Shown: one piece after another, positions 8,469-18,845 of the stretch | Layout: each line of letters begins with the position of its first letter | Position numbering within the stretch: the first letter of the stretch is position 1 | Assembly: GCA_003427395.1 (NCBI GenBank) | Contig: BFEA01001066.1 | Span: 37,071-82,321, forward strand | Reading direction: 5' to 3' | From: Chara braunii | Lineage: Eukaryota; Streptophyta; Charophyceae; Charales; Characeae | Length of the DNA stretch: 45,251 nt | Translations under genes and position numbers: made by a program | Notes under the pieces: model-generated | Database searches by the model: none | What the model saw: the letters and a program-made list of their open reading frames with translations, nothing else | Told to the model about the DNA's origin: nothing

Positions 8469-9684
8469 TATATATATCATCGGGATGACGGGTCTGTGTC
8501 CCCGCCGCTGAAGCTGCTCGCCCCCCCCTCCCCCCTGGTCGGGCAAGTACCCCCACCAATAGTTCCAACATAGAATTTCCCCCTCTCATTGCATCGCCCA
8601 CATCACCTATTCTTGCTGCAATTGCCGTGCCTGCTCCTATTGTCGCTCTCGCTAGGGCTGACGCCTCATTGTCAAGGCCCTGACAATACGATCTCGTTGA
8701 GTCTTCCATTACTTTGCCTAAGGACGATCCGCCTGATCCGCCTTCATGCACCCTCGCCTTGCCGGTCCCTGTTCGGCGTGCCTTGTTTGAGTTGTCCGAC
8801 TCTTCCATCCCCGTTGCGTCGGATCCGACCGTCGGTGATGGCTCCTGTCGTTTCCCCGGGAGCGACTCCGATGCCATGGTGTTGTCGCACTGGATGGATG
8901 GTCGATCAAGTTTCCACGTCATCGCGTCCCACAACGCCTTCTCGAAAGACAGCGGTAGTTTCTTCTCTCTTCGCTCCTCAATTGTTATGTCAAAATACGA
9001 TGGCTCCCCCGACTTCTTCTGTTGCTTGTCGAGGATGAACTTCGCCGTTGTCATCATGTTCGTCCACTTCTTCCGGCAATTCTCCGCTGTCCTGTGCATG
9101 TACCCGGCATCCCTCATCCGTGCGACGACCCATGCGCACCGATCCTTCATCGGAATCATGCGGTGTTGGCCGTTGGCGTCCGCCATGAGGGCGTCGTCCT
9201 CTTGCATCATCCTCGCGAGATGGATCCTCTCGTCTAACGTCCACGACACCTTCGGTTTCGGGTTGGTGGTCGGAGGCCGCCCACCACGACGCTTCTGCTG
9301 ATTACCCTTCGCCGCATTCACATCCTCGCCTGGACGCCCTTGAACCCCCCCCTCCTCCACACGACGACCACCATCTTCATCGTTCATCTCCCCTGGCTGC
9401 GTGGAAGTGTCGTCGTCGTCGTCTCCTTTATCTGCCCCGTGACTGGACCCGCCCGTGTCATCATGCCATGTGCCCTCACCATCGCCAACTCCTCCAGGCG
9501 TCCAATCGGTTGTATCCGCCGGCAGTTCACCGTTCTCATCGCTGTCGACGTCTATCATGTCGCCGACTGATCGCTCGAAGTGCATCTGCATGACGAGGGG
9601 GAAGGGATGGAACTGCCCCCAAATGTCGGGTGGGTGATTTGCCCCAACGTCCGCCGACTGCTTTGCCCACACGGAGCCGTCCAT
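8449..9684 (-). CDS. Harbinger Myb/SANT-like DNA-binding protein
   Basis: A 411-codon frame from ATG 9682-9684. PIF/Harbinger elements encode such a trihelix/SANT-type protein, which binds element ends and helps import the transposase into the nucleus. Residues 50-130 are acidic and Gly-rich. KRRGGRPP (131-138) is an AT-hook-like basic patch. The SANT-like domain runs from W148 through R190 and CRKKW (203-207) to about W257, with the spaced Trp residues of the family. The Ala/Gly-rich C-terminus (IGAGTAIAARIGDVGDAMRGG) is probably helical. The last residues TTEKFP and the TGA come from the foldback at 7952-8468, so the native C-terminus is changed. Gln/Met/Gly-rich sequence upstream suggests that the true N-terminus is longer. 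Confidence 0.85.
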   Translation of the reverse strand: MDGSVWAKQSADVGANHPPDIWGQFHPFPLVMQMHFERSVGDMIDVDSDENGELPADTTDWTPGGVGDGEGTWHDDTGGSSHGADKGDDDDDTSTQPGEMNDEDGGRRVEEGGVQGRPGEDVNAAKGNQQKRRGGRPPTTNPKPKVSWTLDERIHLARMMQEDDALMADANGQHRMIPMKDRCAWVVARMRDAGYMHRTAENCRKKWTNMMTTAKFILDKQQKKSGEPSYFDITIEERREKKLPLSFEKALWDAMTWKLDRPSIQCDNTMASESLPGKRQEPSPTVGSDATGMEESDNSNKARRTGTGKARVHEGGSGGSSLGKVMEDSTRSYCQGLDNEASALARATIGAGTAIAARIGDVGDAMRGGNSMLELLVGVLARPGGRGGRAASAAGTQTRHPDDIYTTEKFP

Positions 9685-10080
9685 GGCGGCTCCGCTACGC
9701 AGCCATACCCACCATCCATGGCCTGAGATGCAGGGAAGACCTGATCGGAAAAGCCAAACGCCGTTCCGGCGGGCATGGATTGCACACCCGACGGTGCATA
9801 CCCGCCAGCAAGCTGCGCGCTGAACGAAGCGTTAGCGACGTACCCTGCCCCAGCTGGCATCGACTATGGTGCAGGGCACAAAAGCAATCGCGGACGTGCA
9901 ATCATGGACTGCATGCGTGGCATCGACATCCCGGGTCCCGAAGGAACTCCCATGGCCTGCCCTTGCATATGCGACACCTGCATGCTGTCTAGGATCTGCC
10001 ACCTGAAAACCGCCTTCCCCACCGGCATTCGGATCTGCCCTCCACCTCGACGAATCCATCACGACGCAAGACGTGCGAAA
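9685..10080 (-). other. Probable degraded N-terminal coding region of the Myb/SANT gene
   Basis: On the minus strand, one frame gives Met/Gln/Gly/Pro-rich peptide (MQVSHMQGQAMGVPSG, MSMPRMQSMIA), interrupted by a stop near 9865. It then continues as Gly/Ala/Pro-rich peptide (MPAGAGYVANASF, GGYAPSGVQS) overlapping the start of the 8449-9684 gene in another frame. The compositional continuity suggests one former N-terminal low-complexity domain with frameshifts or an intron. Confidence 0.4.
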
Positions 10081-10149
10081 GATCCGATCTTTCCCCCACC
10101 CCAAAGAGTGTCAGGCCCTTGCAACACCTGTTCGCGCAACAATGTGTTG

Positions 10150-10740
10150 CTACGCACACAACGTGAACACGGCCAACAACAGTACCACTCCACACAAAAT
10201 CACAGCCAACAACACCGCTGCAGCCAAGGCACGATAACACAGCCGGCCGCTGTCGTCCACTCCGTTCGTTACGAAGATATAAACAGGACGGCAGTAGCAG
10301 CATTGATGATGATCGACCGTCGACCGTGTTCGAAGATCACGCACTCCCACTTCGCCACTGAACAGCAACGGGCCATGCACGTATTCACGTGCATTCACAC
10401 CGTCCTCAACGACTCTCTCCGTCATGCCAGAGCGATTGTGCGAAGATCGACCATGCGGAGGTTGGTTTGAAGTACGAGCAACAGCCGTTGCGATCCCTGA
10501 CAAGCGTGGAAGGAGCAACCCCTCCAGCGAAAGACGACAAAGGCCGAACCACCAGATAGGATTGCACACTGCACACTCGTGTGGCGAGAAGCCCTTGCCT
10601 CCGTGATGGTACTGGACATGCACGCGCCCAACTTCCACCCGTGCCGTGGACATAACGACGACGACAACATCCCACAGCACCCCCTTCAGACAACTGCCTC
10701 CAACCATGCACACACGCCTCACGGCCGCTCCTCGCTGCAC
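10150..10740 (-). CDS. Hypothetical protein with C-terminal membrane segment
   Basis: A 196-codon frame near the right end of the Harbinger element. The N-terminal half is not recognisable and may be spurious. The C-terminus is a strongly hydrophobic stretch (ALAAAVLLAVILCG followed by VVLLLAVFTLCA), enough for one membrane helix. The same segment, as AAVLLAVILCG, is encoded near 6650-6625 with two synonymous differences. That hints at coding constraint or recent duplication within the element. No family was recognised. Confidence 0.35.
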   Translation of the reverse strand: MQRGAAVRRVCMVGGSCLKGVLWDVVVVVMSTARVEVGRVHVQYHHGGKGFSPHECAVCNPIWWFGLCRLSLEGLLLPRLSGIATAVARTSNQPPHGRSSHNRSGMTERVVEDGVNAREYVHGPLLFSGEVGVRDLRTRSTVDHHQCCYCRPVYIFVTNGVDDSGRLCYRALAAAVLLAVILCGVVLLLAVFTLCA

Positions 10741-11212
10741 GAAGAACCGCCGACATTGTTAACGGTCGATGACGGCCGGCCCGCACTACACATGCCCCAG
10801 CACTGCATGGGTGGTCGACGTGCGCACTCCGCAAATTTGAATTTCCCGCCAACCCATGCGAAGCGGGCGACAACACCCAGCGGAACGCCCCGCTCCCACA
10901 GCCCAACCCATTTCGAATTTTGTGCCCGTTGCAAATTTGGCACACGGGACCTTAAGTCCCCGCACAACGGAACGGTCCCACACCCGAATGGTGCGATGCA
11001 CCACTGATGTCCGTGGTTTTAAGAGACGGTCCACTCCATCGTGCACCGGACCAGGCCGCCCGTGCCCTGGTACGACATCTTTGGGGGTGCCCCCCCCCGT
11101 CTAAAAAAACTTCGGTTTTGGAAAACAGTCGCCGGACGGTCTGACAATTTTTTCCAGCTGCCGGCCATGTGGAAACGCTCCCGACGGTTTTCCACGACAG
11201 TCCGGCACTGGC

Positions 11213-11321
11213 AGTGGGGTCCCAAATTCGCATTGGCGCACCTTCCTGGCGGTCTAGTGGGGTCCTGTAAACATGGAAATGGAAAATCACTTCCACGCCG
11301 CCGGCCAGTGGGATCCAAGCC
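11213..11321 (+). repeat. Right end of the Harbinger element with subterminal repeats
   Basis: AGTGGGRTCC occurs three times with similar spacing: 11213-11222, 11256-11265 and 11307-11316. The last is part of the 24-bp terminal inverted repeat (11298-11321). The same array is present at 43,958-44,070. Such spaced motifs are often binding sites for the element's proteins (inference). TTA follows at 11322-11324. Confidence 0.8.
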
Positions 11322-11324
11322 TTA

Positions 11325-11437
11325 GGGCCTCACCACACCACTGTGGAAAAGAGCAGAGATAAAAAAAATGCATCTTCCTCAGAAAGCGGTAAGATGCACT
11401 CGTGCTTCGCCGTCTGGATAGTGGTGGGGCCAAACCC
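11325..11437. mobile_element. 113-bp MITE abutting the Harbinger element
   Basis: It begins GGGCCTCACCACACCACT, the end type of the MITEs at 1777 and 31399. It ends GGTGGGGCCAAACCC before TTA (11438-11440). Its left TTA (11322-11324) is also the right target duplication of the Harbinger element. An internal TGCATCTT...AAGATGCA hairpin is present. The right inverted repeat is imperfect. Confidence 0.65.
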
Positions 11438-11730
11438 TTATTTATTTGTTATTTTTTGTGTTTGGTGGTGGGGGGAAGGGGGGCCAAGGAGGGGGAGGGC
11501 AAGAGAGTTATTTTGTATTTGTACAGTACGAAGAGGATTTTGTATTGACTACCGTCTTCCCCCGAACATAACGCACCCTAAAAATGTATGTATACAAGCT
11601 ATATTTCCGGCCTGATACAGCGAAAATAAGGATGCGTTGTGTTCCAGGGAAGACCGTAGCGATCATGCTTTTTATCTTGCTCTGCTGATTGTCTACAGTA
11701 CAGTCTGTCCCCCTTGCCAGTACCAGATCC
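11438..11730. other. No recognisable gene
   Basis: G-rich sequence at about 11460-11510, then unremarkable sequence. No domain or element end was identified. Confidence 0.5.
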
Positions 11731-11894
11731 GGGCCAGGTCCCACTAGCAACGTTGAGTTTCCTCAACGCCTGAATCTAAACGTGTCTGTGGATATGTGCA
11801 GAAATCGCCTTGAGTTTTCTCAACCGCACATCTCCACGAACACTTCCAGATTCGGGCATTGAGGAAATTCAACGCCGCCAGTGGGACCTGGCCC
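11731..11894. mobile_element. 164-bp palindromic MITE
   Basis: The left end GGGCCAGGTCCCACTAG and the reversed right end GGGCCAGGTCCCACTGG continue as an inverted repeat through CGTTGARTTTCCTCAAYGCC and GTGGAKATGTGC, so nearly the entire element folds on itself. The GGTCCCACT core links it to the MITE at 1902 and to the Harbinger ends. I see no TTA duplication: the flanks are TCC and CCG. Confidence 0.75.
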
Positions 11895-11984
11895 CCGAAG
11901 AGAGATCCCACTACCGATGTGTGACCGTCTGGCATCGTGGATTTGGCAGGAAATCAGCCGAAGCCTGTGTTTGTGAATAAGCCG

Positions 11985-13983
11985 GGGACTGCATGTTGTT
12001 AGAAGCCTCTATAAACTGGGACAAGTCCCCCCACAAGCGAGGTCTGTGTGGATTGGGGCTTGAAAAGAGTCCCGGCTAACTCATCGGAAAGATTTTTGGG
12101 CCTACAGGTATCTTTCTCAAACTGTACGACAGTTCAAGACAATCTGCTGGTAGATAAGGTGGTGGCTCGCATAGCTGGTTGGGAGCGCCGTACCCACCTG
12201 TCCCTCATGGGAAGGGCGCTGGTCCTATCAGCATCAGCTTTTTCGTTACTCTGGTTCCCACTGACCATACATGCCTTGGGGATCGCAACATACAGGTAGA
12301 TAAGGCGGGCATCAACGAGGTACCTGCGGAAACCCAATGCTGAGGAAGACCAGGGCTTTATTTCAAAAGTCGCTTGGGAAGCCGTTGCAACACCAAGGAG
12401 AAAGGGAGGCCTAGGAATACTAGACCTTCTGCAGCAGAACGTAGCTCTATTGGCTAAATGGCCCGCACAAGCAATGACAGCGGCAGAACCCAAGATATGG
12501 ATGCAGTTGGCAGAATACATACTGGGAACAGAATGGGAATTGCAAGATCATTCCAAGATATGGATCTGCATGCTGCTCCCATCATTTTGCAGCCGCCGCC
12601 CCAAGTCCAAAATTTGGAAGAATATCATTGGAGCCTGGAACAAAGTCCGGCCTTCAGAAGCACAGCCCCCCACCTCGAAAAAGGAGATATTAAACCAGGT
12701 TTTATTTGAAAACCCGGCGATCCGATAGGTGGACGGTTCCTGTTTTGGGGCCACAGATACAAGAGACAACTTTGGACTGAGCTGGATAAAGAAAGGGATA
12801 CTACAGGTAAAAGACATTTGGAGCGTGGAACAAGGCGGATTCCTGGATCCATCTCAACTAAGAAACAGACTGCCGGGACTCCGAAATGTCTACAGACATT
12901 TTGTGGAGCTGGTAGCTGCCATCCCTACTCACTGGGTGAGTTTACTACACCCAGAAGCAGAGCATGCAGCAGGAACGTGGCTTCGCGAGGGCAACACATC
13001 AGACCGAATTGTGCGGATCCTTGGACCGGACCTCACTACCGGGATCAGGGCGGAACGGTGGAAAGTCCAGGGAACTGCCAATAAGAAGATGCTGCTGGTG
13101 GACCAGGACTGCAGGATCGGAGATTCGGAAGGAATGGTAGAAGTAAGAGTTCATTGCCTAAAGAATAAGAACGGGAAGTCTATGGCATCACTGATTGGTG
13201 ACGCGGACCAGTCCAAGGTGGAACCCTTACTAATTGGATGGAAAGGACAAGACAATGGGGGGAACCATATTCCACTACTTTGAGTTCCGGCCGAAAGTCG
13301 GAGTACAGTTACTGCAGGGGCAGGTGAAGAAAAAGGCAGGGGACATGGCGGTAACTCGTGCAAATGCTCAACAGATTAAAGGAACCTCCAAACAAGGATT
13401 CCATCAACTTTGGAACGCTCTTACCAGGCTCCCAGTCCAGAAACAGGCAAGCATAATGTGGCTTCAGTCCCTGATGGCCATCCCAACAGCAACATGGTTG
13501 GCTGATAAGGGAATGGAGCTGTCAACACAATGCTTGTGGTGTAATTGGGGTTGGGAGAATATGAAACACCTCTGGCTGCTGTGCCCATTGGTGGATGAAC
13601 TGCTGGGATGGTGGAAGATACACTGGGATAGGATCACAGGGAAAAAATGGGACTGGTCTGATGACTGGATGCTTTCCGGAATGTTGGCTACANAGGAAAA
13701 CNNCTCTGCAGGATGGGGCTATGTCGCACTTTGCTGTAGAGGAGTGATGATGGAAACAGTCTGGGCGGCCTGAAACGCAAGAGTCTTTAAGGACGAAGAG
13801 ATACCAAGAGCTCAACAACAAAGACAGATCAAGCAGTCGATCAGAAGGATTATACAAGCTGACTGGCAGCGGAGAAACTTCGTTTGGTTTCAGAAAACGT
13901 GGGCAGTGGGAAACAGAATGGCCTCAATAGATCAAGAGGGTCGAATGACCATTTGTCCATGGCTATCAGATACACATGACTAG
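11985..13983 (+). pseudogene. LINE ORF2 C-terminal part (RT thumb, zinc-knuckle domain)
   Basis: From about 12030 one frame gives the post-catalytic RT region (RFLGLQV, then GWERRTHLSLMGRALVLSASAF). It continues as FISKVAWEAVATPRRKGGLG and LLAKWP. In-frame stops occur at 12297-12299 and 12726-12728. A frameshift near 13240-13280 moves into the zf-RVT-like region, where CLWCNWGWENMKHLWLLCP (about 13530-13590) shows the C-x2-C...H...C pattern. Another stop falls at 13771-13773, and the frame ends at TAG 13981-13983. Undetermined bases occur at 13693 and 13702-13703. The catalytic RT motifs are absent through truncation. Confidence 0.85.
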
Positions 13984-14451
13984 GTAGGGCCGGTAATAGG
14001 CCCAAATGGGATCAAAGTAATCACACAGAAAGACGCAGTGGCACGTGGGGTACCTGATCTCAAAAGCTGTTTTTTCTGGTGAGTCACCCCTCTTGCCACC
14101 AAAGTTAGACTGCTACTTTGGGCACTTGGTGGCACCTCTACAGAGGTTCAAGGTCAGGATTGTGAAATACGCCTAGGGATAAGCAATGATGGCCGGCAGA
14201 ATGCTGGGCCTTTTTTACTAAGCGCTTCATGGTCTAATTTTTGGAAAGTTTAAGTCTTTGGAGGTAGCAGGGGACGCTGGACCCGGTTTCCAGTAATAAG
14301 CAAAAAGGTTCCGGAGTAATGGGGAAACGGTCGAGCTATGCTCGTACGAAACTGGCTGAGGCTGCCAGGATAACTCCGGGTTGAATTGTGAGGTCCCCGG
14401 CCTCGCCCCAATTTTCTTCGAGTAAAATTTGAAGCTTTCCAAAAAAAAAAA
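11985..14451 (+). mobile_element. 5'-truncated L1-type LINE, plus strand
   Basis: The copy starts inside the reverse transcriptase and runs through the ORF2 C-terminus, a 3' UTR and a poly(A) at 14441-14451. It faces the minus-strand LINE tail to tail, with only about 23 bp between the poly(A) and the opposing poly(T). The 3' UTR contains the conserved hairpin at 14277-14293. The exact 5' truncation point is approximate. Confidence 0.85.
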
Positions 14452-14473
14452 TTAAGCCGGGGAAAAGGATGGT

Positions 14474-14474
<1 letters not shown>

Positions 14475-14507
<33 letters not shown>

Positions 14508-15678
14508 TGAAAGCTTTTATATATATTGCAAAAGTAATGGGACGAGGCCGGGGACCTCACAATTCGACCCAGAGTTATCCTGGCAGCCTCAACCAGTTTA
14601 GCTTACGAGAACCAATCAACTGCTTAACGTATACCAACTGCTGGAAACGGGGTCCAGCGTCCCATCCAAGGCTAAACACTTTCCAAAGTTAAAACTTTGA
14701 AGGGGGTGGTTCTCTAAACCACGCTGCTAGCAAAAAAAACTCTCAGCCCTGTCGGGCTGCCTGAAAACAATATGAACTCCTAGCTGATTGCTAGCCTGGA
14801 AATCCTTGAGACTTGCGGACTAACTGTCTGTGTGCTCGACCTGTCCCGGGAGGAGGTGGAAGTCACTGTAGAGGTCTGCTACAGTATCCTCTAACTCGTC
14901 CCAAAGGTGTTTAGTGACAATCAATTGCCCCTGACTCGACAAGTGAACCCATTTGAACGGTTTCCCCCACAGCGAGGTATAACTGTTCTCTTGACTCCTG
15001 AATAGAGGACTGACAAAGTCTCAATCTCCTCCATTCAGCACTTATGAGATTACGAACAGTGAAATTAATCTTATTGCGGATTGCGGATTGAGACCATGAG
15101 ATGCCCCTGAATCTATTTTCTCTTCTAGCCCTCCACAAGACCCGGAATCCCATTACTCGAAATTTATTCGCTATCAGTACTGCGTGACCCTTTTTTGAGG
15201 ATCCGAACATAATGAAATCCCTTGTCCAGATCAACTCAGAGTCTGGACCATAGGCCGTAAACCACATGCGGGAGACCCATTCCCTGAAACCCTTGCAGTG
15301 GCCACAATGCATTCCCACCAAAGGTGGTTATAATCCTTCAGCGATTCCCCTGGGCAAATATTGCAGGAACCATTACCGTCTTTTATTTCAGGTGTTCAGT
15401 ATCTGTGTACGGTCAGAGGGGGACATCAGTGTGTAGGGGAGGATGCGGCTCCATGCTTTCAATATGGGGGACCAAGTCAATGATTTGACTGAGGATATTA
15501 AGGGGCGCAACAGTAATGACTGCCATACAGCTTCAGGATCCACCAGTTCCCACTCCTGAGCTAGTAAGGATTGGACCAGGATGATCCACGAAAGGGGTGC
15601 TGTGGATGTAAGCATTTTAACCGGCCATTTGGCCAGTAAAGCGTCGTTCTGCTTTTCGGGGTCCAATATTCGTATCAA
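14475..15678 (-). mobile_element. Downstream half of the minus-strand LINE
   Basis: On the minus strand it begins RILDPEKQNDALLAKWP, equivalent to ILDLLQQNVALLAKWP of the plus LINE. It then shows the zf-RVT pattern (CNICPGESLKDYNHLWWEC, near 15370-15310) and a basic C-terminal region (FRVLWRARRENRFRG). A 3' UTR follows with the conserved hairpin at 14641-14657, and it ends in a poly(T) on the plus strand at 14475-14506. Its upstream junction at 15678 lines up with the end of the other half at 19326, so both are parts of one insertion. Confidence 0.85.
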
Positions 15679-18002
15679 GATCCTCTTCATGGTTGGCGCA
15701 ACGTGACCGGGAGCGCTGCGCCCCCGTTGGAGCATTGTCGGAGCGGACGCGGCACGACTAACGGAGAGTCTGGCGACGCGGTGGGCGGGTGGGGGCTGTA
15801 GGTGCAAGACTTGACAGCGGGAGGGTAGAGATGATGTGGCGCGACTTGGTGCGGCCTGCCTTTTGAAAGCACAGGTGGTGCCATCTCCGGCTTCACGCTT
15901 CACCTAGTGATGCCGCAGGCCAGAAGGTTGGATGAAGGGAAGTCTGCCTTTGAAAGGGGGCAAGTCTTCATGAGATTCTTGGCATATTGGTTGCCTTTGC
16001 TTCTCTGCCTGCGTAGTTTTCTGGAGGATGGTCGGCTGATGCAGGCTGAAAGGGAGGAGCGCGTCCTCATGTGGAGTGGGAGGAGGATTGGAGGCGACAT
16101 CGAGTCCGTGGTTTTTGAAGAAGGGCCAAGCGGTATTGGCGGCGGCTGCGTTCTTCGTCACGAGGGCATCTGCGAGGGCGCTGTGACCGAGTTTTTTTTC
16201 GCTTTGTTGATTGCATCTGGAGGATGAGCTTGACTTTTTTTTGGATAGTCCCTCTCACTGATCATATGTGTATAATGGTTTTAGTCATATTCACCAATCT
16301 GGATTGCTTCGATTTGCGTAGCTGATGTTTACCAATGATGATGATCTAATTAGGTTTTTTGAATTTTGTCTTCTCTATTCTGAATTCACTCGTTTGTTTT
16401 TTTAGGTTGTAATTCTGGATATTCTTTCTAAAATGATGATGATCTCATTCAGTTTTCTGTTGGTGGTTCCTTCTCATAATATGGTTTCTTGGAAATATTT
16501 TCTTAAACTTTTTCGTGCCATTCATCTTTGCTAAACGTTTCTCAAACTGTGGTTTGGGAATCTGATTCGAAAATCCTTTATGAATATCTAAACCTAAACT
16601 TCGTATAATTTCTCGTAAATAGTTTTTCCTTATCATTGATCGTATGGTCTTTGATTTTTTTCTTGATTTCTGATACAAACTCATTCTGGTCCTAGTATTT
16701 TTTCAAAACCCTATGGTTGCTAATCATAACACCGTGCGGTAAAATTTGATTCGGATTGACTTTCTCTGTTTGCTAATCTCAACTTCTTGATCTTGAGGGG
16801 TGTAATTGTGGCTTGCTGTGTATATCTACGGGGTCTTCCTTGAAGGTTGGAGCCTCCCTCCGTGAGGGTTTCACAAGGTGGGAGGTGTTATTCTTGGAGG
16901 GGGGAGGCGGTATTGGGGGATTGTTGTCTCTTAGCCGGACTGATTTAGGGTCGGATCAGTACTGGCGGGTGGGGAGAGAAGGCAAGGGGGTGGCTGCTTA
17001 CAGCAGTGTGTTAGGATTTTGTTTTTTGAGGGAAGGAGTGTCTTCAATGGTTACACAGTGAGCCGAAAGGGGGGGAAGCTAAATTTGAAGGAAGGTAGCA
17101 AGGGGATTCTCAACAGAAAGGGTTGTTTGTTAGGGTAAGTAGATTAGAAGGACGATGCTGGGACGACACAGGCCGGTTTTGGAGGGCCGGGAAGTTATGC
17201 CGAGGGTGGAAGGCATAACCAGATCGTCCGACGTAGCCGGCGCCGGGGTTTTGACCCTGTAACCTGTTTAGGGGCTTGCCGCTAAGGGAATTGTCGAGGG
17301 AGGAAGACACTTCCTGTCCGTCAGAGCTAGGTTGATCGGTACTGGGGAGGGTTGCGGTGCCCTGTTACCCTAGCAGAAGGGGGTATGAGATCAAGTGAGT
17401 TCTGGTACGAGGACTGAAAGCCTGAACCGACGCCCCATTTGTTGGAAGGGGGAATCTAAGATAGTAGGCAGATTTAGTCTTGCCCCCCCCGCCCTTATAT
17501 TTTTCTAAATTGTTTTTCGAATGTCCCAAAAAGAGTTGGGTGCTTAGTGGTCCTAGGAATGTTTTTTAGGACTCTAGGATCCCTACTAACTCGTCTTAGG
17601 TGGCTTCAATGCTGTTATACTCAGTGACCTGCGGTTGTTCGATGCCAGAACGACGCTGACCGGTGCTGGGGTGTTGCCCTGTAACCTGCGATGCAGGAGT
17701 GTGAGGTCTAGTAGAGAGATCTGGGGATGTCTTGGGGTGGGCGTTCCACGGGACAACCAAGGGTTGCTGCCGGGACGACGCTGGTCGGAGCTGGGGTGAG
17801 TCGCGTTGCCCTGTAACCCAGCAGAAAGTTGGGGTGTGAGACCTAGAAGAGATCGGCAGGGAGTACGACAGTTGTGGAGAGCGTTGGAAGGGTGTGGGGG
17901 GGATTTCGAGGTTTTTGGAATAACCGTAGGACCTCTATGGCCTATTCTCATGCTTCTGGAACGATGGTAAGAGTAAGGTGAGAGGATGGTGGGCTATGTC
18001 CC

Positions 18003-18258
18003 CCCCAGGCCGCGGCCGGGCCGGCGGCGAATTTTCAGCCGAGGCCACGACCGATCGGGGAGGCGGTTTTGGGAGCAGGGAGCGGGGAGCAGGTTTACGG
18101 TGGGGGGGGGGGGGGGGGGGGGCGCACCCCCTCGAAGTGGCAGACCGTCGAAAAAATAAAAAACGGGGGGGTCCTACACATGGGCCTGGAAGGGCAGGGC
18201 GGGAACATTCGTGCGTCCCCCGAGTGGCGTTTCGTCGCTGCAGGTGCGCAGGGAAGAG

Positions 18259-18301
<43 letters not shown>

Positions 18302-18315
18302 TCTCACCAGGTACT

Positions 18316-18368
<53 letters not shown>

Positions 18369-18845
18369 CCTCTCTCTCTCAGCATGCGAGCAGGCAGGGC
18401 GGCAGCCTAACGGCAACAACAAGAACTGTAACAGTTGCCATTTCAGATAAATGGCAGCATTTATCTGAAACGGCAACAGATTTGCCGTGGCCCGGGCCTG
18501 GACCCACCGCCCCCCACACCCAGTGCCCACACAGTGCCCCCACCCAGTGGCACTGAAACAGGGCCGAAACGGCCCCGCGGGCCTTTTTTTTTTTTTTTTG
18601 GTTCCGGTTTTTTTTTTTTTTTCCGCGCGGCGCGGAATGTCGGACACGAAAAAAAAAAATATGGGCGTGTAGGGCTTTTTCAGCCTACACGCCCATATTT
18701 TTTTTATTTTTTTTTTCCGATGTGAAAAATCGAAAAAAAAATTGTTGCACCGAACTCGGCTGGTCGGCCGTGGCCGAACCCGGCCGATTTGGCCGACGGC
18801 CGAGGCCGCGGCCAACTTGACCCCCCCGGCCGCGGCTGGGCGTGC
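18003..18845. mobile_element. GC-rich-ended insertion inside element A
   Basis: Element B lacks this block. It starts CCCAGGCCGCGGCCGGG, and its reversed end reads CCCAGCCGCGGCCGGGG, suggesting terminal inverted repeats. It contains two (TC)n tracts and a strong hairpin at about 18658-18700, with TATGGGCGTGTAGG and CCTACACGCCCATA arms inside an A-run and a T-run. No coding domain. The target duplication is unresolved, so the boundaries may be off by several bases. Confidence 0.5.
18262..18366. repeat. Two (TC)n microsatellite tracts
   Basis: Pure TC tracts lie at about 18262-18298 and 18321-18366, separated by a short unique sequence. Frames reading Ser-Leu or Arg-Glu repeats across them are artefacts. 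Confidence 0.95.

Larger units (their letters stand above)
3587..11321 (+). mobile_element. PIF/Harbinger DNA transposon, 7.7 kb
   Basis: The left end GGCTTGGACCCCACTG and the reversed right end GGCTTGGATCCCACTG are inverted repeats (20 of 24 bases match), flanked by TTA on both sides (3584-3586, 11322-11324). Inside are the two proteins known for this superfamily: a DDE transposase (plus strand, 4126-5551) and a Myb/SANT-like protein (minus strand, 8449-9684). At 7,735 bp it is long for the superfamily. The surplus lies between and beyond the two genes: hypothetical minus-strand coding segments, microsatellites, two hammerhead-like direct repeats and a foldback insertion. The transposase frameshift suggests this copy cannot move on its own. 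Confidence 0.92.

Noticed and set aside
8589-9301. Plus-strand frames opposite the Myb/SANT gene
   Set aside because: They have no domain and are explained by the antisense of a conserved gene.
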